A stretch of DNA of 64,000 nt from Rhizobium sp. R634 (GTDB lineage: Bacteria; Pseudomonadota; Alphaproteobacteria; Rhizobiales; Rhizobiaceae), in NCBI RefSeq assembly GCF_002211305.1, contig NZ_LOKW01000006.1, forward strand, positions 1 to 64,000. The letters run 5' to 3'. Positions 49,125-59,803 of this stretch are shown piece after piece (the stretch's first letter is position 1; every line of letters begins with the position of its first letter). The notes below the pieces were generated by a model that saw only the letters and a program-made list of their open reading frames with translations, searched no databases and had not been told where the DNA came from. A program made the position numbers and the translations under genes.

Positions 49125-49700
49125 ATGGGTCGTTCGCAGCTTGAAAAACAAAAGACGCACGAAAAGATCGTCGAGATCGCATCCAAGCGGTTGCGCGAGG
49201 AGGGGCTGGAAGGCATCGGCGTCGCCGACCTGATGAAGGAGGCCGGACTGACCGTCGGCGGCTTCTATAAGCACTTCGCCTCCCGTGACGATCTCGTTGC
49301 CGAGGCGATCCAGTCCGCCTTCGATTCATGGGGGCGCAAGCTGGAGGCCGAGGGCGTGGATCCGGCAGAGATGACGGCGGCCGATATCGCCGATCGCTAT
49401 GTCAGCGCCTATCACCGCGACAATCCCGGCGAGGGCTGCCCCTTTGCGGCGCTGACGTCCGATATAGCGCGCAGCGGCGAGACGGCGCGCGGCATTGCGA
49501 CCGAGCGGCTGGAACGAAATTTCGAGGCTTTGGCCAGCAAGGCTGCGGGGACCAATGATGGGGAAAGGCGGCGAAAGGCGATCTTGGCTTTTGCCATGAT
49601 GGCAGGCGGCGTCGGCCTTGCCAGGATTTCTGCGGATGAAGGCCTTTCGGCCGAAATCCTGGCGACCATCCGGGAGTTTGTCGCCGGTATCGACAAATGA
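49125..49700 (+). CDS. TetR/AcrR-family regulator
   Basis: 191 aa with an N-terminal helix-turn-helix (GIGVADLMKEAGLTVGGFYKHFASRDDLVAEAI), the GFYKHF segment being a family hallmark. The C-terminal ligand domain includes GCPFAALTSDIARSGETARG, close to AcrR-type relatives that sense reactive small molecules. CGGAGAATTGCG precedes the ATG. It likely represses the divergent SDR gene and itself through the 22-bp inverted repeat; the inducer is unknown. Confidence 0.93.
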   Translation: MGRSQLEKQKTHEKIVEIASKRLREEGLEGIGVADLMKEAGLTVGGFYKHFASRDDLVAEAIQSAFDSWGRKLEAEGVDPAEMTAADIADRYVSAYHRDNPGEGCPFAALTSDIARSGETARGIATERLERNFEALASKAAGTNDGERRRKAILAFAMMAGGVGLARISADEGLSAEILATIREFVAGIDK

Positions 49701-49728
49701 CGAACGGCCGGCAAATGCCGGCCGTTCG
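49701..49728 (+). terminator. Hairpin between convergent TetR and azoreductase genes
   Basis: A perfect 13-bp stem (CGAACGGCCGGCA / TGCCGGCCGTTCG) with a 2-nt gap begins directly after the TetR stop. It can terminate both genes; no T-run. Confidence 0.6.
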
Positions 49729-49747
49729 ATGAGATGGCGAGAGCCGA

Positions 49748-50362
49748 TCAGGCGGCGAGAGCGATTTCCTCGACGCGCGACTTGGCGGCGCCGATGGCCT
49801 TTTCAGCGGCTTCCGGACCAAAGGCCAGGCCTTCGACATAGATGGTCTCGATATCGGTGATGCCGAGGAAGCCGAAAACTGACTTCAGGTAGGGCACGGC
49901 ATGGTTCAGCGGGGCAGCCGGACCCTGCGAATAGACGCCACCCGAAGCAAGCACGACATAGACCTTCTTGCCGGTGACGAGGCCGACCGGGCCGCTTTCC
50001 GTGTACTTGAAGGTCAGACCGGCGCGGGCGACGTTGTCGATCCAGGTCTTCAGCGACGAGTAGATGTTGAAGTTGATGAGGCCGGTGCTGATGACGATCG
50101 TGTCGGCGGCAAGCAGTTCGTTGACGAGTTCGTCAGAGGTCTGAACGGCAGCGGTTTCCTCGGCGGTGCGGGCTTCGGCCGGCTTGCGGATCGCGCCGGT
50201 GAAGAGATCGTCGATATGCGGCAGCGGATTGGCGGCGAGGTCGCGGCGAACGACAACGCTGCCCGGCTTCTGGTTCTTCAGCTTTTCGGCGAGATCGACT
50301 GCGATCGGGGTCGAGAGCGAATCGGCACGCGGGCTGGACGTCAGAAGAAGGATGGACGACAT
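49748..50362 (-). CDS. azoR: FMN-dependent NADH-azoreductase
   Basis: 204 aa flavodoxin-like quinone/azo reductase. FMN phosphate site TSSPRADSLSTPIA starts the protein; flavin and interface segments are GLINFNIYSSLKTWIDNVARAGLTF and VLASGGVYSQGPAA. AAGGAAATG precedes the ATG. Physiologically these enzymes reduce quinones in thiol or electrophile stress. It is divergent from a LysR regulator, the likely activator. TATCGA motifs (50448-50453, 50481-50486) in the spacer are possible LysR half-sites. Confidence 0.9.
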   Translation of the reverse strand: MSSILLLTSSPRADSLSTPIAVDLAEKLKNQKPGSVVVRRDLAANPLPHIDDLFTGAIRKPAEARTAEETAAVQTSDELVNELLAADTIVISTGLINFNIYSSLKTWIDNVARAGLTFKYTESGPVGLVTGKKVYVVLASGGVYSQGPAAPLNHAVPYLKSVFGFLGITDIETIYVEGLAFGPEAAEKAIGAAKSRVEEIALAA

Positions 50363-50501
50363 GGTGCATTTCCTTTCGAATTGAATTTAACGGCCCTTTG
50401 CTGGGAGGTGAGCCGCAGTTTCGACGAGGAAAATATGTCTGGTCTGCTATCGAAAAAACGGTGATAATGTCGATCGAAACTATCGATGGAATGGATGGAA
50501 A

Positions 50502-51470
50502 ATGCTTCCGAACCCGACGCTGGATCAGTTGCAGGTGTTTCTGACGGTCGCCGAGACCGGCAGCTTCTCGGCCGCATCGCGTGTGCTGAACCGCGCGCAA
50601 TCGGTCGTCAGCTATACGATCGCCAATCTGGAGGCCCAGCTTGAAATGCCGCTTTTCGAGCGCTCCGGCGCGCGCCAGCCAAAGCTGACGGAAGCGGGAA
50701 AGGCGATGTTGGAGGAAGCGCGTCGCATACTTGGCGATCTGCAGGTCATGCGGGCGCGCGTGAAGAGTCTGCGGGAAGGGCTTGAAGCGGAAGTTTTCGT
50801 CGCCATCAGCGTCATGGTGCCCTCGCGGGCCGTAGTCGATGTGCTCCACGAATTCCGCGAAAAATTCCCATCGGTTTCGTTGAACCTCAATGTCGGCGAA
50901 CTCGGAATGGTGATGGATCTCGTTCTGAGCGGCAAGGCGACGATCGGTATCGGCGGCGCGGTCCTCAAGCAGGAGGATTCGATCGTCACGGAACGGATCG
51001 GCCATTCCTTCATGCTGCCCGTTGCCGCGCCCAACCACCCGCTTGCCGCGATCGGCCGGCCGCTGACGCTCGGCGACGTGCGCGAGGAAGTACAGCTCGT
51101 CGTCACCGACGCGTCGGGACGGACGAAGGGGCGGGATTTCAATGTTCTGTCCTATAAGACGTGGCGTGTCAGCGATATCGCCACGAAGCACCAGCTCATC
51201 AAGGCCGGCCTTGGTTGGGGCGGTCTTCCGGCTTCCATCATGCATGACGATCTGCGCAGCGGCGCGCTCGTCCATCTCGATCTGGAAGCTTATGAACAGG
51301 GCGAATACGCCATCTATTCGATGCGCCAGCTCGCCAACCCGCCCGGGCCAGCCGCCAGCTGGATGATCGACGCCTTCCGCACGCGGCTCTCCCAGTGCCC
51401 GAACCAGGCCGATTTCCATGCCGAGATGGCGGAGTTGCGGGATACGGTCCCGCCGCTCGCGGCCGAATGA
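50502..51470 (+). CDS. LysR-family regulator, likely of azoR
   Basis: 322 aa. Winged helix-turn-helix in the first 60 residues (TLDQLQVFLTVAETGSFSAASRVLNRAQSVVSYTIANLEAQL), linker helix to about 90, then the two-lobed effector domain with VFVAISVMVPS at its start. A GGATGGAA purine run precedes the ATG. Single gene, divergent from the azoreductase gene. The effector is unknown; quinones or azo dyes are typical for such pairs. Confidence 0.92.
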   Translation: MLPNPTLDQLQVFLTVAETGSFSAASRVLNRAQSVVSYTIANLEAQLEMPLFERSGARQPKLTEAGKAMLEEARRILGDLQVMRARVKSLREGLEAEVFVAISVMVPSRAVVDVLHEFREKFPSVSLNLNVGELGMVMDLVLSGKATIGIGGAVLKQEDSIVTERIGHSFMLPVAAPNHPLAAIGRPLTLGDVREEVQLVVTDASGRTKGRDFNVLSYKTWRVSDIATKHQLIKAGLGWGGLPASIMHDDLRSGALVHLDLEAYEQGEYAIYSMRQLANPPGPAASWMIDAFRTRLSQCPNQADFHAEMAELRDTVPPLAAE

Positions 51471-51509
51471 TGAAGGCGCGATGCCGCGCCCTCATTCATC
51501 TCACTCTGA

Positions 51510-53498
<1,989 letters not shown>

Positions 53499-53675
53499 GG
53501 AAACCTCTCCTTCAAAGATCATGCATCGTCCGGCCCGTCAGAATTAGGACGATTTGGCGAGGAGTACACTTCAAAAATGACGGGACGGCAAAACAATCCG
53601 GGCGAAAGGCGGCGTGGTTTTAAAATACAATTTATGGTAAAGTCGTCGGGCTGACATCCATCGGGGGACTGGATC

Positions 53676-54398
53676 ATGAGCCGGGTCGTCATCGCAATGG
53701 TCGGAGGTTTCGGAGGCACCGCGCCCAGTTTGGTCGATAAGGCGCAGGCGCTCTACAGCGGCGACGTGGAGAAATGGCTGACAAGCACCGCAAATCCGTG
53801 GATCTCTGTTGCCTGTGCGCTCGGCGCCATCACGGTCTTCTTCGTCATCGGCGCCGCGATCGCTCTGATCTACCGCGAGCAGCAACTGCAGAAGGCGCTT
53901 CTCCTCGGCATCGGCGCGCCGGCTCTCATCATGGCGGCCGCGCAAGGCAGTTCGGTCAACCCAAAGCCGATCGAAGTCAAACCGGTCTCCAGCCTCTTTT
54001 CCATTGCCGGTGCCGCCTATGCCCAGGACGGCAATCGCTCGCTGCCGCCCCGTGTCGAACTGAGGGTCAATCCGGGCTGGACTGAGGGCGAATGTCAGAC
54101 CTGCGATATCAAATTCCTTGGCAGCGACGGCCAGATCATCGCCAGCGAGCCCCTTTCAGCAAGCCCGGCGCCCGGCGCCGTCAACGTGCCCCTCGGCACG
54201 GAGATGATCGTGCTGTCAGGCGCCAACGCCAACAGCGCCGCCATCGATGTCAGGAATCTGGATGCCAAGCTGCCGCAGACTCAAGGCCCGGTCACCCTCG
54301 ACGTCAACGTCAACCGCAGCTACTGGAACGACCTCAGCCGCTCCTTCGGCGCCAAGACGGTGCAGCCTTATGATTTCAGCGTCGACGTCGCCAAGTGA
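53676..54398 (+). CDS. Membrane-anchored protein of unknown function
   Basis: 240 aa. One strong membrane helix (WISVACALGAITVFFVIGAAIALIY) near residues 43-67 is followed by a weaker hydrophobic stretch (LLLGIGAPALIMAAAQ), then a periplasmic domain of about 135 residues with a CQTC motif (ECQTCDI) and beta-type segments. The N terminus (AMVGGFGGTAPSLVD) is helical and cytoplasmic. No family is recognised. Its 3' end overlaps the convergent PilZ gene by 31 nt. Confidence 0.68.
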   Translation: MSRVVIAMVGGFGGTAPSLVDKAQALYSGDVEKWLTSTANPWISVACALGAITVFFVIGAAIALIYREQQLQKALLLGIGAPALIMAAAQGSSVNPKPIEVKPVSSLFSIAGAAYAQDGNRSLPPRVELRVNPGWTEGECQTCDIKFLGSDGQIIASEPLSASPAPGAVNVPLGTEMIVLSGANANSAAIDVRNLDAKLPQTQGPVTLDVNVNRSYWNDLSRSFGAKTVQPYDFSVDVAK

Positions 54399-54772
54399 GG
54401 CGGGCGGCCGCCGCCGCTATTCGGTCTGACCAGCGGACGCACCGCCAGCACCGGCCGTATTTCCTTATGGAAAAATCGGAAATAGGAGGAAACCTGGGCG
54501 CGTGCATTCGAGGTCACGTCGAACTGGATGCCGACGCGGCCATTGTGCTTCCAGCGGATGATGCCCTCCAGCAGTCCGAGGTTTTCCGCTTCGATCCGCA
54601 CCTTGCTGCCGGAGGCGGCGTGAACCGGTCCCTTCGTCTCCAGAGCGGCGCCTGTTGCCGAGAGGTTGAGGATGCGGACATCCACCTCGGTGTTCAGATA
54701 TCTCATATTGCCGAACACACGGCAGTTTTTGCGGTCGGCCTTCCGGGCCGTAATTTTCAGGTTGCGCGTCAT
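54368..54772 (-). CDS. PilZ-domain protein
   Basis: 134 aa, nearly all one PilZ domain. RKADRKNCRV at the start gives a partial c-di-GMP RxxxR-type motif (R-K-A-D-R), and the second motif is LNLSATGAALET, the family's (D/N)xSxxG box. AGGGAGATAGT precedes the ATG at 54772; the open frame beyond this is rejected. The C terminus (~15 residues) is read antisense to the previous gene's end. A likely c-di-GMP receptor; the partner is not evident. Confidence 0.85.
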   Translation of the reverse strand: MTRNLKITARKADRKNCRVFGNMRYLNTEVDVRILNLSATGAALETKGPVHAASGSKVRIEAENLGLLEGIIRWKHNGRVGIQFDVTSNARAQVSSYFRFFHKEIRPVLAVRPLVRPNSGGGRPPHLATSTLKS

Positions 54773-54858
54773 ACTATCTCCCTTGGACATCGCGATGGGA
54801 GCATAGCGCCGGAAAATTGAAATGGTTTTAGGGGCTTGGCTAAAATTGCAGTGAAACG

Positions 54859-55743
54859 TCATTTGACTGCGGCGGCCGTCCTGCGTCCCACAACATGCTC
54901 GCGCCAGATGGTGAAGATGCCGGCGGCAACGACGATGACCGAGCCGATGATCGTGTTGAGGCTGAGCGTTTCGTCATAGATCGTCACACCGATAATCGAG
55001 GCGTAGACCAGTGATAGATAGGTTAGAGGCTGGACGGCGGCGGCATCGAGGAGATCGTAGGCGCGGATCAGGAAATAATGGCTGGAAATGCTGGTCATGC
55101 AGACGAGCGCCATCCAGCCCCAGTCTCCGGGCGACATCCAGCTCCAATAGAACGGGCCGATGATGGTCATCGCGATGCCGCCGATGACGCCGGTATAGAA
55201 GAAGCTGGTCATCGACGAATCGTCGCGGCTGACGAGACGGGTGGCGATGACATAGAAGGCGAAGTTGAAGCAGGAAATGATGGCCAGCAGCAGTTTCACA
55301 TCGAAAAACTCGCCTTCCGGCTTCAGGATCAGCAGCACCCCGAAAAGTCCGGCGCCGATGGCCATCCACCGCCGCCAGCCGACCCGCTCGCCGAGGATCG
55401 GCATCGACAGCAGCGCGATCAGGATCGGCGTGGCGGAAAAGATCGCTTGTGAACGGGCAAGGCCGATCACGGCAAAACAGGTGATGGCCAGAACCACCTG
55501 GACGGCAAGCAGCACGCCGCGCACTACCTGTAGGGCAGGGCGTTCGGTGCGGGCAGTCGCTTTGAGCCCACCGCGCATCTTCGAAGCGAGGATGATCGTG
55601 AACAGCGCGAAGGCCCAGTAGCGGATCATCGTCACGAAGATCGGCGGGTAGGCAGACGCCAGATGTTTCGAGATGGCGTCCTGAAGAGAGAAGATGGTGA
55701 TCGCCAGAAGAGCGAAAATATAACCGTGAGTCTTCGATGTCAT
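54859..55743 (-). CDS. EamA/DMT-family transporter
   Basis: 294 aa with ten predicted membrane helices in two EamA halves. The half-signatures include FALLAITIFSLQDAISKHLA at the start and YLSLVYASIIGVTIYDETLSLNTIIGSVIVVAAG at the end of the second half. Such proteins export metabolites or amino acids. Chosen start 55743 aligns with helix 1; no good ribosome-binding site is seen. An Lrp gene follows upstream on the same strand (73-nt gap), so an amino acid substrate is possible. Confidence 0.87.
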   Translation of the reverse strand: MTSKTHGYIFALLAITIFSLQDAISKHLASAYPPIFVTMIRYWAFALFTIILASKMRGGLKATARTERPALQVVRGVLLAVQVVLAITCFAVIGLARSQAIFSATPILIALLSMPILGERVGWRRWMAIGAGLFGVLLILKPEGEFFDVKLLLAIISCFNFAFYVIATRLVSRDDSSMTSFFYTGVIGGIAMTIIGPFYWSWMSPGDWGWMALVCMTSISSHYFLIRAYDLLDAAAVQPLTYLSLVYASIIGVTIYDETLSLNTIIGSVIVVAAGIFTIWREHVVGRRTAAAVK

Positions 55744-55815
55744 AATATGCCGATGAGCGGGAAACGCCCGCGCGCACCGAAAGTCTGGGCAGGCTTTCGG
55801 CAAATATGCAAGGCC

Positions 55816-56277
55816 TCAAAGTCCGACATTTGGCCTGTCGATGATTTCTCTGAGCGCGAAGCTCGAATTGATCTTGACCACGTGGGGCAGGGCCGACAGC
55901 CAGTCGCGATGGATGCGTTCGTAATCTTCCAGATCGCGGGCGGCGACCCTGAGGATATAGTCATATTCGCCCGACATCAGATAGCAGACGAGCACGTTGG
56001 GGCAGAGCTTCACCGCCGCCTCGAATTCCGCCAGCGTCTTGGCGAACTGGCCGGAGAGCGAGATATGCACGATGGCGATCATCTTGTAGTCGAGCGCCTT
56101 GTGCGAAAGCCGTGCATGGTAGCCATCGATGACGCCGCTTCTCTCGAGAATGTCGAGCCGGCGCGAACAGGCAGAAGGTGACAGTCCGATCCTTTCGGCA
56201 AGCTCGGCATTGGTGATGCGCGCATCGGCCTGAAGTACCTTGAGAATCGCAAGATCGATGGTGTCGAGATCAGCCAT
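55816..56277 (-). CDS. Lrp/AsnC-family regulator, likely of ald
   Basis: 153 aa with N-terminal helix-turn-helix (ITNAELAERIGLSPSACSRRLDILERSGVI) and RAM effector domain (LMSGEYDYILRVAARDLEDYERIH). It is divergent from alanine dehydrogenase, an arrangement known from AldR-type activators of ald in other bacteria. ATG at 56277 begins the helix-turn-helix domain; the frame is open 12 codons more. In the 156-nt spacer, several TTTGCA/TGCAAA half-sites occur (around 56334-56353). Confidence 0.9.
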   Translation of the reverse strand: MADLDTIDLAILKVLQADARITNAELAERIGLSPSACSRRLDILERSGVIDGYHARLSHKALDYKMIAIVHISLSGQFAKTLAEFEAAVKLCPNVLVCYLMSGEYDYILRVAARDLEDYERIHRDWLSALPHVVKINSSFALREIIDRPNVGL

Positions 56278-56433
56278 TCGTAGAACTTTCGAAAAAAGAC
56301 GCTGAAGACGCAATAATCTCCGAAAAATCGCATTTCTGCAAATCGTCTTTGCAAGGACATTTCGCGGTCTTGATGATTGGATTCATCCTCAGAGGAGATC
56401 CGCAATCGCGGAGACAAAAGGAGAGGAACGCCC

Positions 56434-57552
56434 ATGCGTGTCGGTTGCCCGAAGGAAATCAAGAATCATGAATATCGCGTCGGCCTGACGCCGGCTTCGG
56501 TGCGCGAATATGTGGCCCATGGCCATGAAGTCTGGGTGGAGACCAAGGCGGGTGCCGGCATCGGCGCTGATGACGCCGCCTATGCTGCGGCCGGCGCGAA
56601 GATCGCCGCTTCCGCCAAGGATATTTTCGAAAAATGCGACATGATCGTGAAGGTCAAGGAGCCGCAGCCCTCCGAGTGGGCGCAGCTTCGCGACGGCCAG
56701 CTTCTCTACACTTACCTGCATCTGGCACCCGATCCGGATCAGACCAAGGGCCTGCTCGCTTCCGGCGTCACCGCGATCGCTTATGAGACGGTGACCGACG
56801 AGCGCGGCGGCTTGCCGCTGCTGGCGCCGATGTCCGAGGTGGCGGGGCGCCTGTCGATCCAGGCGGGCGCAACCGCGCTGCAGAAGGCCAATGGCGGCCT
56901 CGGCGTCCTCCTCGGCGGCGTGCCCGGCGTGCTGCCGGCCAAGGTGGCGATCATCGGCGGCGGTGTCGTCGGTCTGCACGCCGCGCGGATGGCCGCCGGC
57001 CTCGGTGCCGATGTCAGCATCCTCGACAGGTCGCTGCCGCGCCTGCGTCAGCTCGACGATATTTTCGCGGGCCGCATCCACACCCGTTATTCCAGCATCC
57101 AGGCGCTGGAGGAGGAGGTCTTTTCGGCCGATCTCGTTATCGGCGCCGTGCTGATCCCCGGTGCTGCGGCTCCGAAGCTTGTCACCCGCGAGATGTTGTC
57201 CGGCATGAAGAAGGGCTCCGTCATCGTCGACGTCGCCATCGACCAGGGCGGCTGCTTCGAGACCTCGCATGCCACGACACATTCCGATCCGACCTACGAG
57301 GTCGAGGGCGTGGTGCATTATTGCGTCGCCAACATGCCGGGCGCCGTGCCCGTCACCTCGGCGCATGCGCTGAACAATGCGACGCTCGTCCACGGCCTAG
57401 CGCTTGCCGATCGGGGCCTGCGTGCCATCGCCGAAGACAAGCATCTGAGGAACGGCCTCAACGTGCACAAGGGCCGCATCACCAACAAGCCGGTCGCCGA
57501 GGCGCTCGGCTACGAAGCCTTCGCGCCGGAAAGCGTACTGAACGTAGCGTAA
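56434..57552 (+). CDS. ald: Alanine dehydrogenase
   Basis: NAD-dependent oxidative deaminase of L-alanine to pyruvate; 372 aa. N-terminal [18 protein letters not shown] and substrate-binding Lys (VKVKEPQ) and His (YTYLHLAPD) are intact, and the Rossmann motif is [25 protein letters not shown] precedes the ATG; the open frame upstream is rejected. In rhizobia alanine dehydrogenase links pyruvate and ammonium metabolism, including in bacteroids. Regulated most likely by the divergent Lrp gene. Confidence 0.95.
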   Translation: MRVGCPKEIKNHEYRVGLTPASVREYVAHGHEVWVETKAGAGIGADDAAYAAAGAKIAASAKDIFEKCDMIVKVKEPQPSEWAQLRDGQLLYTYLHLAPDPDQTKGLLASGVTAIAYETVTDERGGLPLLAPMSEVAGRLSIQAGATALQKANGGLGVLLGGVPGVLPAKVAIIGGGVVGLHAARMAAGLGADVSILDRSLPRLRQLDDIFAGRIHTRYSSIQALEEEVFSADLVIGAVLIPGAAAPKLVTREMLSGMKKGSVIVDVAIDQGGCFETSHATTHSDPTYEVEGVVHYCVANMPGAVPVTSAHALNNATLVHGLALADRGLRAIAEDKHLRNGLNVHKGRITNKPVAEALGYEAFAPESVLNVA

Positions 57553-57554
57553 GC

Positions 57555-57575
57555 TTCCTGACTCCAGGTCAGGAG
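57555..57575 (+). terminator. Short hairpin between ald and the DUF1203 gene
   Basis: CCTGAC / GTCAGG arms with a 5-nt loop, extendable by two pairs, lie between two convergent genes and reach the DUF1203 stop codon. Weak terminator candidate. Confidence 0.4.
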
Positions 57576-58078
57576 AGGGCGTCGGTCTCCGCAAAGGCCG
57601 GCGCCTTTGCCTTGTCGATCCGGCACTGGAAGCAGTTGTTGCGCGCCGAGCGCACATGCACATAGGCGATGTCGGGCCGCGCGAGCAACGTCTCGGCATA
57701 GGCCGGAATGTCGGCGATCTCAGTCACCGCGCCGGTGCCGTAGACGATGCGGTCCTTGGCGCTGTAGCCGCGGACGATGAAGTCGGGGCTCATCGTCAAC
57801 ATCGGCGGCTGGATCTCTTCGGCGGCGTAACGCCGGCACGGCTGTTTGTGAAGGAAAATCGGCCCGGTTTCGGCATAGGGCTGCAGCTTCGGGAAGGGCC
57901 TGTAGGCGAAAACCAGAAACTCGTCGCCCTCTTCGATATTCTGCAGGCAATGGCGGCAAGGGTTGCCGTCACCGTCTGATGTCATTGTCTCGGGCAGATT
58001 ATCATAGGCGTCGCGGCCGCCGTTCCAGAGGGCCTTAGCATCGGCAGTCGGCATGGCGGCAAAACGAATGGCGGTCAT
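57569..58078 (-). CDS. DUF1203-family protein
   Basis: 169 aa, cytoplasmic. Conserved elements are CRHCLQNIEEGDEFLVFAYRPF (with CxxC), GPIFLHKQPC and the C-terminal YVHVRSARNNCFQCRIDKA (second CxxC-like pair). Together these look like a zinc-binding or redox Cys set. AAGGAGATTTGCC precedes the ATG. No characterised member is known to me; single gene. Confidence 0.82.
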   Translation of the reverse strand: MTAIRFAAMPTADAKALWNGGRDAYDNLPETMTSDGDGNPCRHCLQNIEEGDEFLVFAYRPFPKLQPYAETGPIFLHKQPCRRYAAEEIQPPMLTMSPDFIVRGYSAKDRIVYGTGAVTEIADIPAYAETLLARPDIAYVHVRSARNNCFQCRIDKAKAPAFAETDALS

Positions 58079-58198
58079 GGCAAATCTCCTTGATGATTGC
58101 TATGAAACTGCACCTAGGCAGCTGCCCAAGCCACCCATTTCTTGCGCGCTGCTTGTCGCCGGCTCCTCAACGTTTGGTGGAAATTCTACCTCTCCTCC

Positions 58199-58323
58199 TT
58201 CCTGTGCTTGTCACAGGAATCCAGTGCGCCCAAGTCCTTGGGCGCGATAGACTTTCCGTTATAGTATTGCTTCATTCACGGCGCAGACGCGCCGTGGCTG
58301 GATTCCTGTGACAAACACAGGAA
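58199..58323 (+). repeat. Compound palindromic intergenic element
   Basis: Outer 26-bp arms (58199-58224 and 58298-58323, one mismatch) built on TTCCTGTG...CACAGGAA enclose two smaller hairpins: GCGCCCAAG/TTGGGCGC (58226-58245) and CACGGCGC/GCGCCGTG (about 58278-58297). Each outer arm is itself nearly palindromic. I recall this TTCCTGTG-CACAGGAA element from many rhizobial intergenic regions. It may terminate the adjacent operon. Confidence 0.65.
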
Positions 58324-58348
58324 TGAAGGACGGCCGGGAACCAACCTC

Positions 58349-58909
58349 TCAGCTTTTCCGGGCAAGCTCCAGAAGCTCTTTGTCGCTAAGCGGCCGCACG
58401 ATGCCGGTGCCGGTCGAAACCGGCGAGAAGCCATACATCTGGTAGAGCTGCAACGCGCGCGGATGGTCGAGATTGTTGGTCGTGGTGGTGACTCGCTTCG
58501 GATTGAGCGCCCAGATGGCGTAGAGCGCCTGCAGCAGGAACCATTTGCCGATGCCGAGACCGAGCGCGTGTTCGATCAGACCGAAATGGCTGAGCTCGAT
58601 CGTATCCTCGTCCTCGCAGAAATATTCGTAGAAGCCGGCCGGCGCGCCGTTCACATAGAGAACGCTGATATTGTTGCGCCTGTCGTTCAGCGTTCCGGCA
58701 AGCTGCTCGTCGCTCATGCGCAGCCGGTCCACCCATTGCCAGCGCGCACCCACCTGACGGTAGAGGTAGCGATAGAAGGGCAAGGGTATCTCAGGCGCGC
58801 GCATGATCGCCGTCTGGATATTGACGGGCACAGGCATGCTCGCCTTCGGCGCCGACGTCATTTCGAGCCGGGTGATATGTGCTTTGAGCGAAGCGGGTGT
58901 TTTCCCCAT
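58349..58909 (-). CDS. GNAT-family N-acetyltransferase
   Basis: 186 aa. The acetyl-CoA-binding motif A is seen in HFGLIEHALGLGIGKWFLLQAL, preceded by the beta strand NISVLYVNGAPAGFYEYF and followed by YQMYGFSPV. It is the last gene of a four-gene minus-strand operon (cysteine synthase, AlaX, sulfurtransferase, GNAT), starting 5 nt after the sulfurtransferase stop. The substrate is unknown; the sulphur context makes cysteine-type amines possible, but this is only an inference. Confidence 0.85.
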   Translation of the reverse strand: MGKTPASLKAHITRLEMTSAPKASMPVPVNIQTAIMRAPEIPLPFYRYLYRQVGARWQWVDRLRMSDEQLAGTLNDRRNNISVLYVNGAPAGFYEYFCEDEDTIELSHFGLIEHALGLGIGKWFLLQALYAIWALNPKRVTTTTNNLDHPRALQLYQMYGFSPVSTGTGIVRPLSDKELLELARKS

Positions 58910-58914
58910 GGCGA

Positions 58915-59784
58915 TCAGGCTTTGACCGGCGTCGGCGGACCGGTGACGATGGGCGTATCCTCACGGCTGCCCCATTCGCTCCATGAACCGTCGTAAAGCT
59001 TGTTGTCGTGATGGCCGAGCGATTCCAGCGCCAGCGTGATGATCGCTGCCGTGATGCCCGATCCGCAGGAGGTGACGACGGGCTTCGAAAGGTCGATGCC
59101 GGCATCCTCGATCGTCTGCTTGAGTTCGGGCAGTGATTTGAAGCGGCCCTGGTTCGCAAAGACGCCAGAAGGCAGGCTGCGGGCGCCGGGCATATGGCCG
59201 GAGCGCATGCCGGCGCGCGGCTCCGGCTCGGCGGCGGCGAATCGGCCTGCGCTACGGGCATCGGCGATCTGCATCGCGCCGCTGGAGACGATGTCGCGCA
59301 TCGTATCGAGCGTCACCACCCGGCTTTCGTCGAAGTCAGGCGTGAAGGTCGCCGGCGCATGGCTGGGCGCCGCGGTTTCCAGCGGCCGGCCTTCGGCCTT
59401 CCAGCCGTCGAGGCCACCGTCGAGCACGAAGACGTTCTTGGCGCCCATCACCCGGAACAGCCACCAGACGCGCGGCGAGGCGAACATGCCGATGCCGTCG
59501 TAGACGACGATGCGATCCTTCTCGCTGATGCCGAGCTTGCCGACCTCTGCGGCGAAATATTCGGGCGAGGGGATCGTGTGCGGCAGCGAGGTCGAATGGT
59601 CGGCGATCTTGTCCTGATCAAAGCGGATGGCACCGGGAATATGACCGGCCGCATATTCGGCGTCAGCGTCGCGCTTCTGTGCCGGCAGATAGAAGGAGGC
59701 GTCCAGTATGCGCAGATCCGGCTTGCCGAGTTCGGCCTGCAGCCAGTCGGCAGAGACGACGAAACGGCTTTTGGTCTCACTCAT
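58915..59784 (-). CDS. sseA: 3-mercaptopyruvate sulfurtransferase
   Basis: 289 aa with two rhodanese domains. The catalytic Cys is in the C-terminal domain, TSCGSGITAAI; CG[ST]G[VI]TA marks mercaptopyruvate rather than thiosulfate sulfurtransferases. The inactive N-terminal domain contains LRILDASFYLP and GIGMFASPRVWW. GGGAGATCGCA precedes ATG 59784; the open frame beyond is rejected. It transfers sulphur from mercaptopyruvate to thiols or cyanide. Place in an operon with cysteine synthase points to cysteine turnover. Confidence 0.92.
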   Translation of the reverse strand: MSETKSRFVVSADWLQAELGKPDLRILDASFYLPAQKRDADAEYAAGHIPGAIRFDQDKIADHSTSLPHTIPSPEYFAAEVGKLGISEKDRIVVYDGIGMFASPRVWWLFRVMGAKNVFVLDGGLDGWKAEGRPLETAAPSHAPATFTPDFDESRVVTLDTMRDIVSSGAMQIADARSAGRFAAAEPEPRAGMRSGHMPGARSLPSGVFANQGRFKSLPELKQTIEDAGIDLSKPVVTSCGSGITAAIITLALESLGHHDNKLYDGSWSEWGSREDTPIVTGPPTPVKA

Positions 59785-59803
59785 TGCGATCTCCCTCGAT
59801 GGT

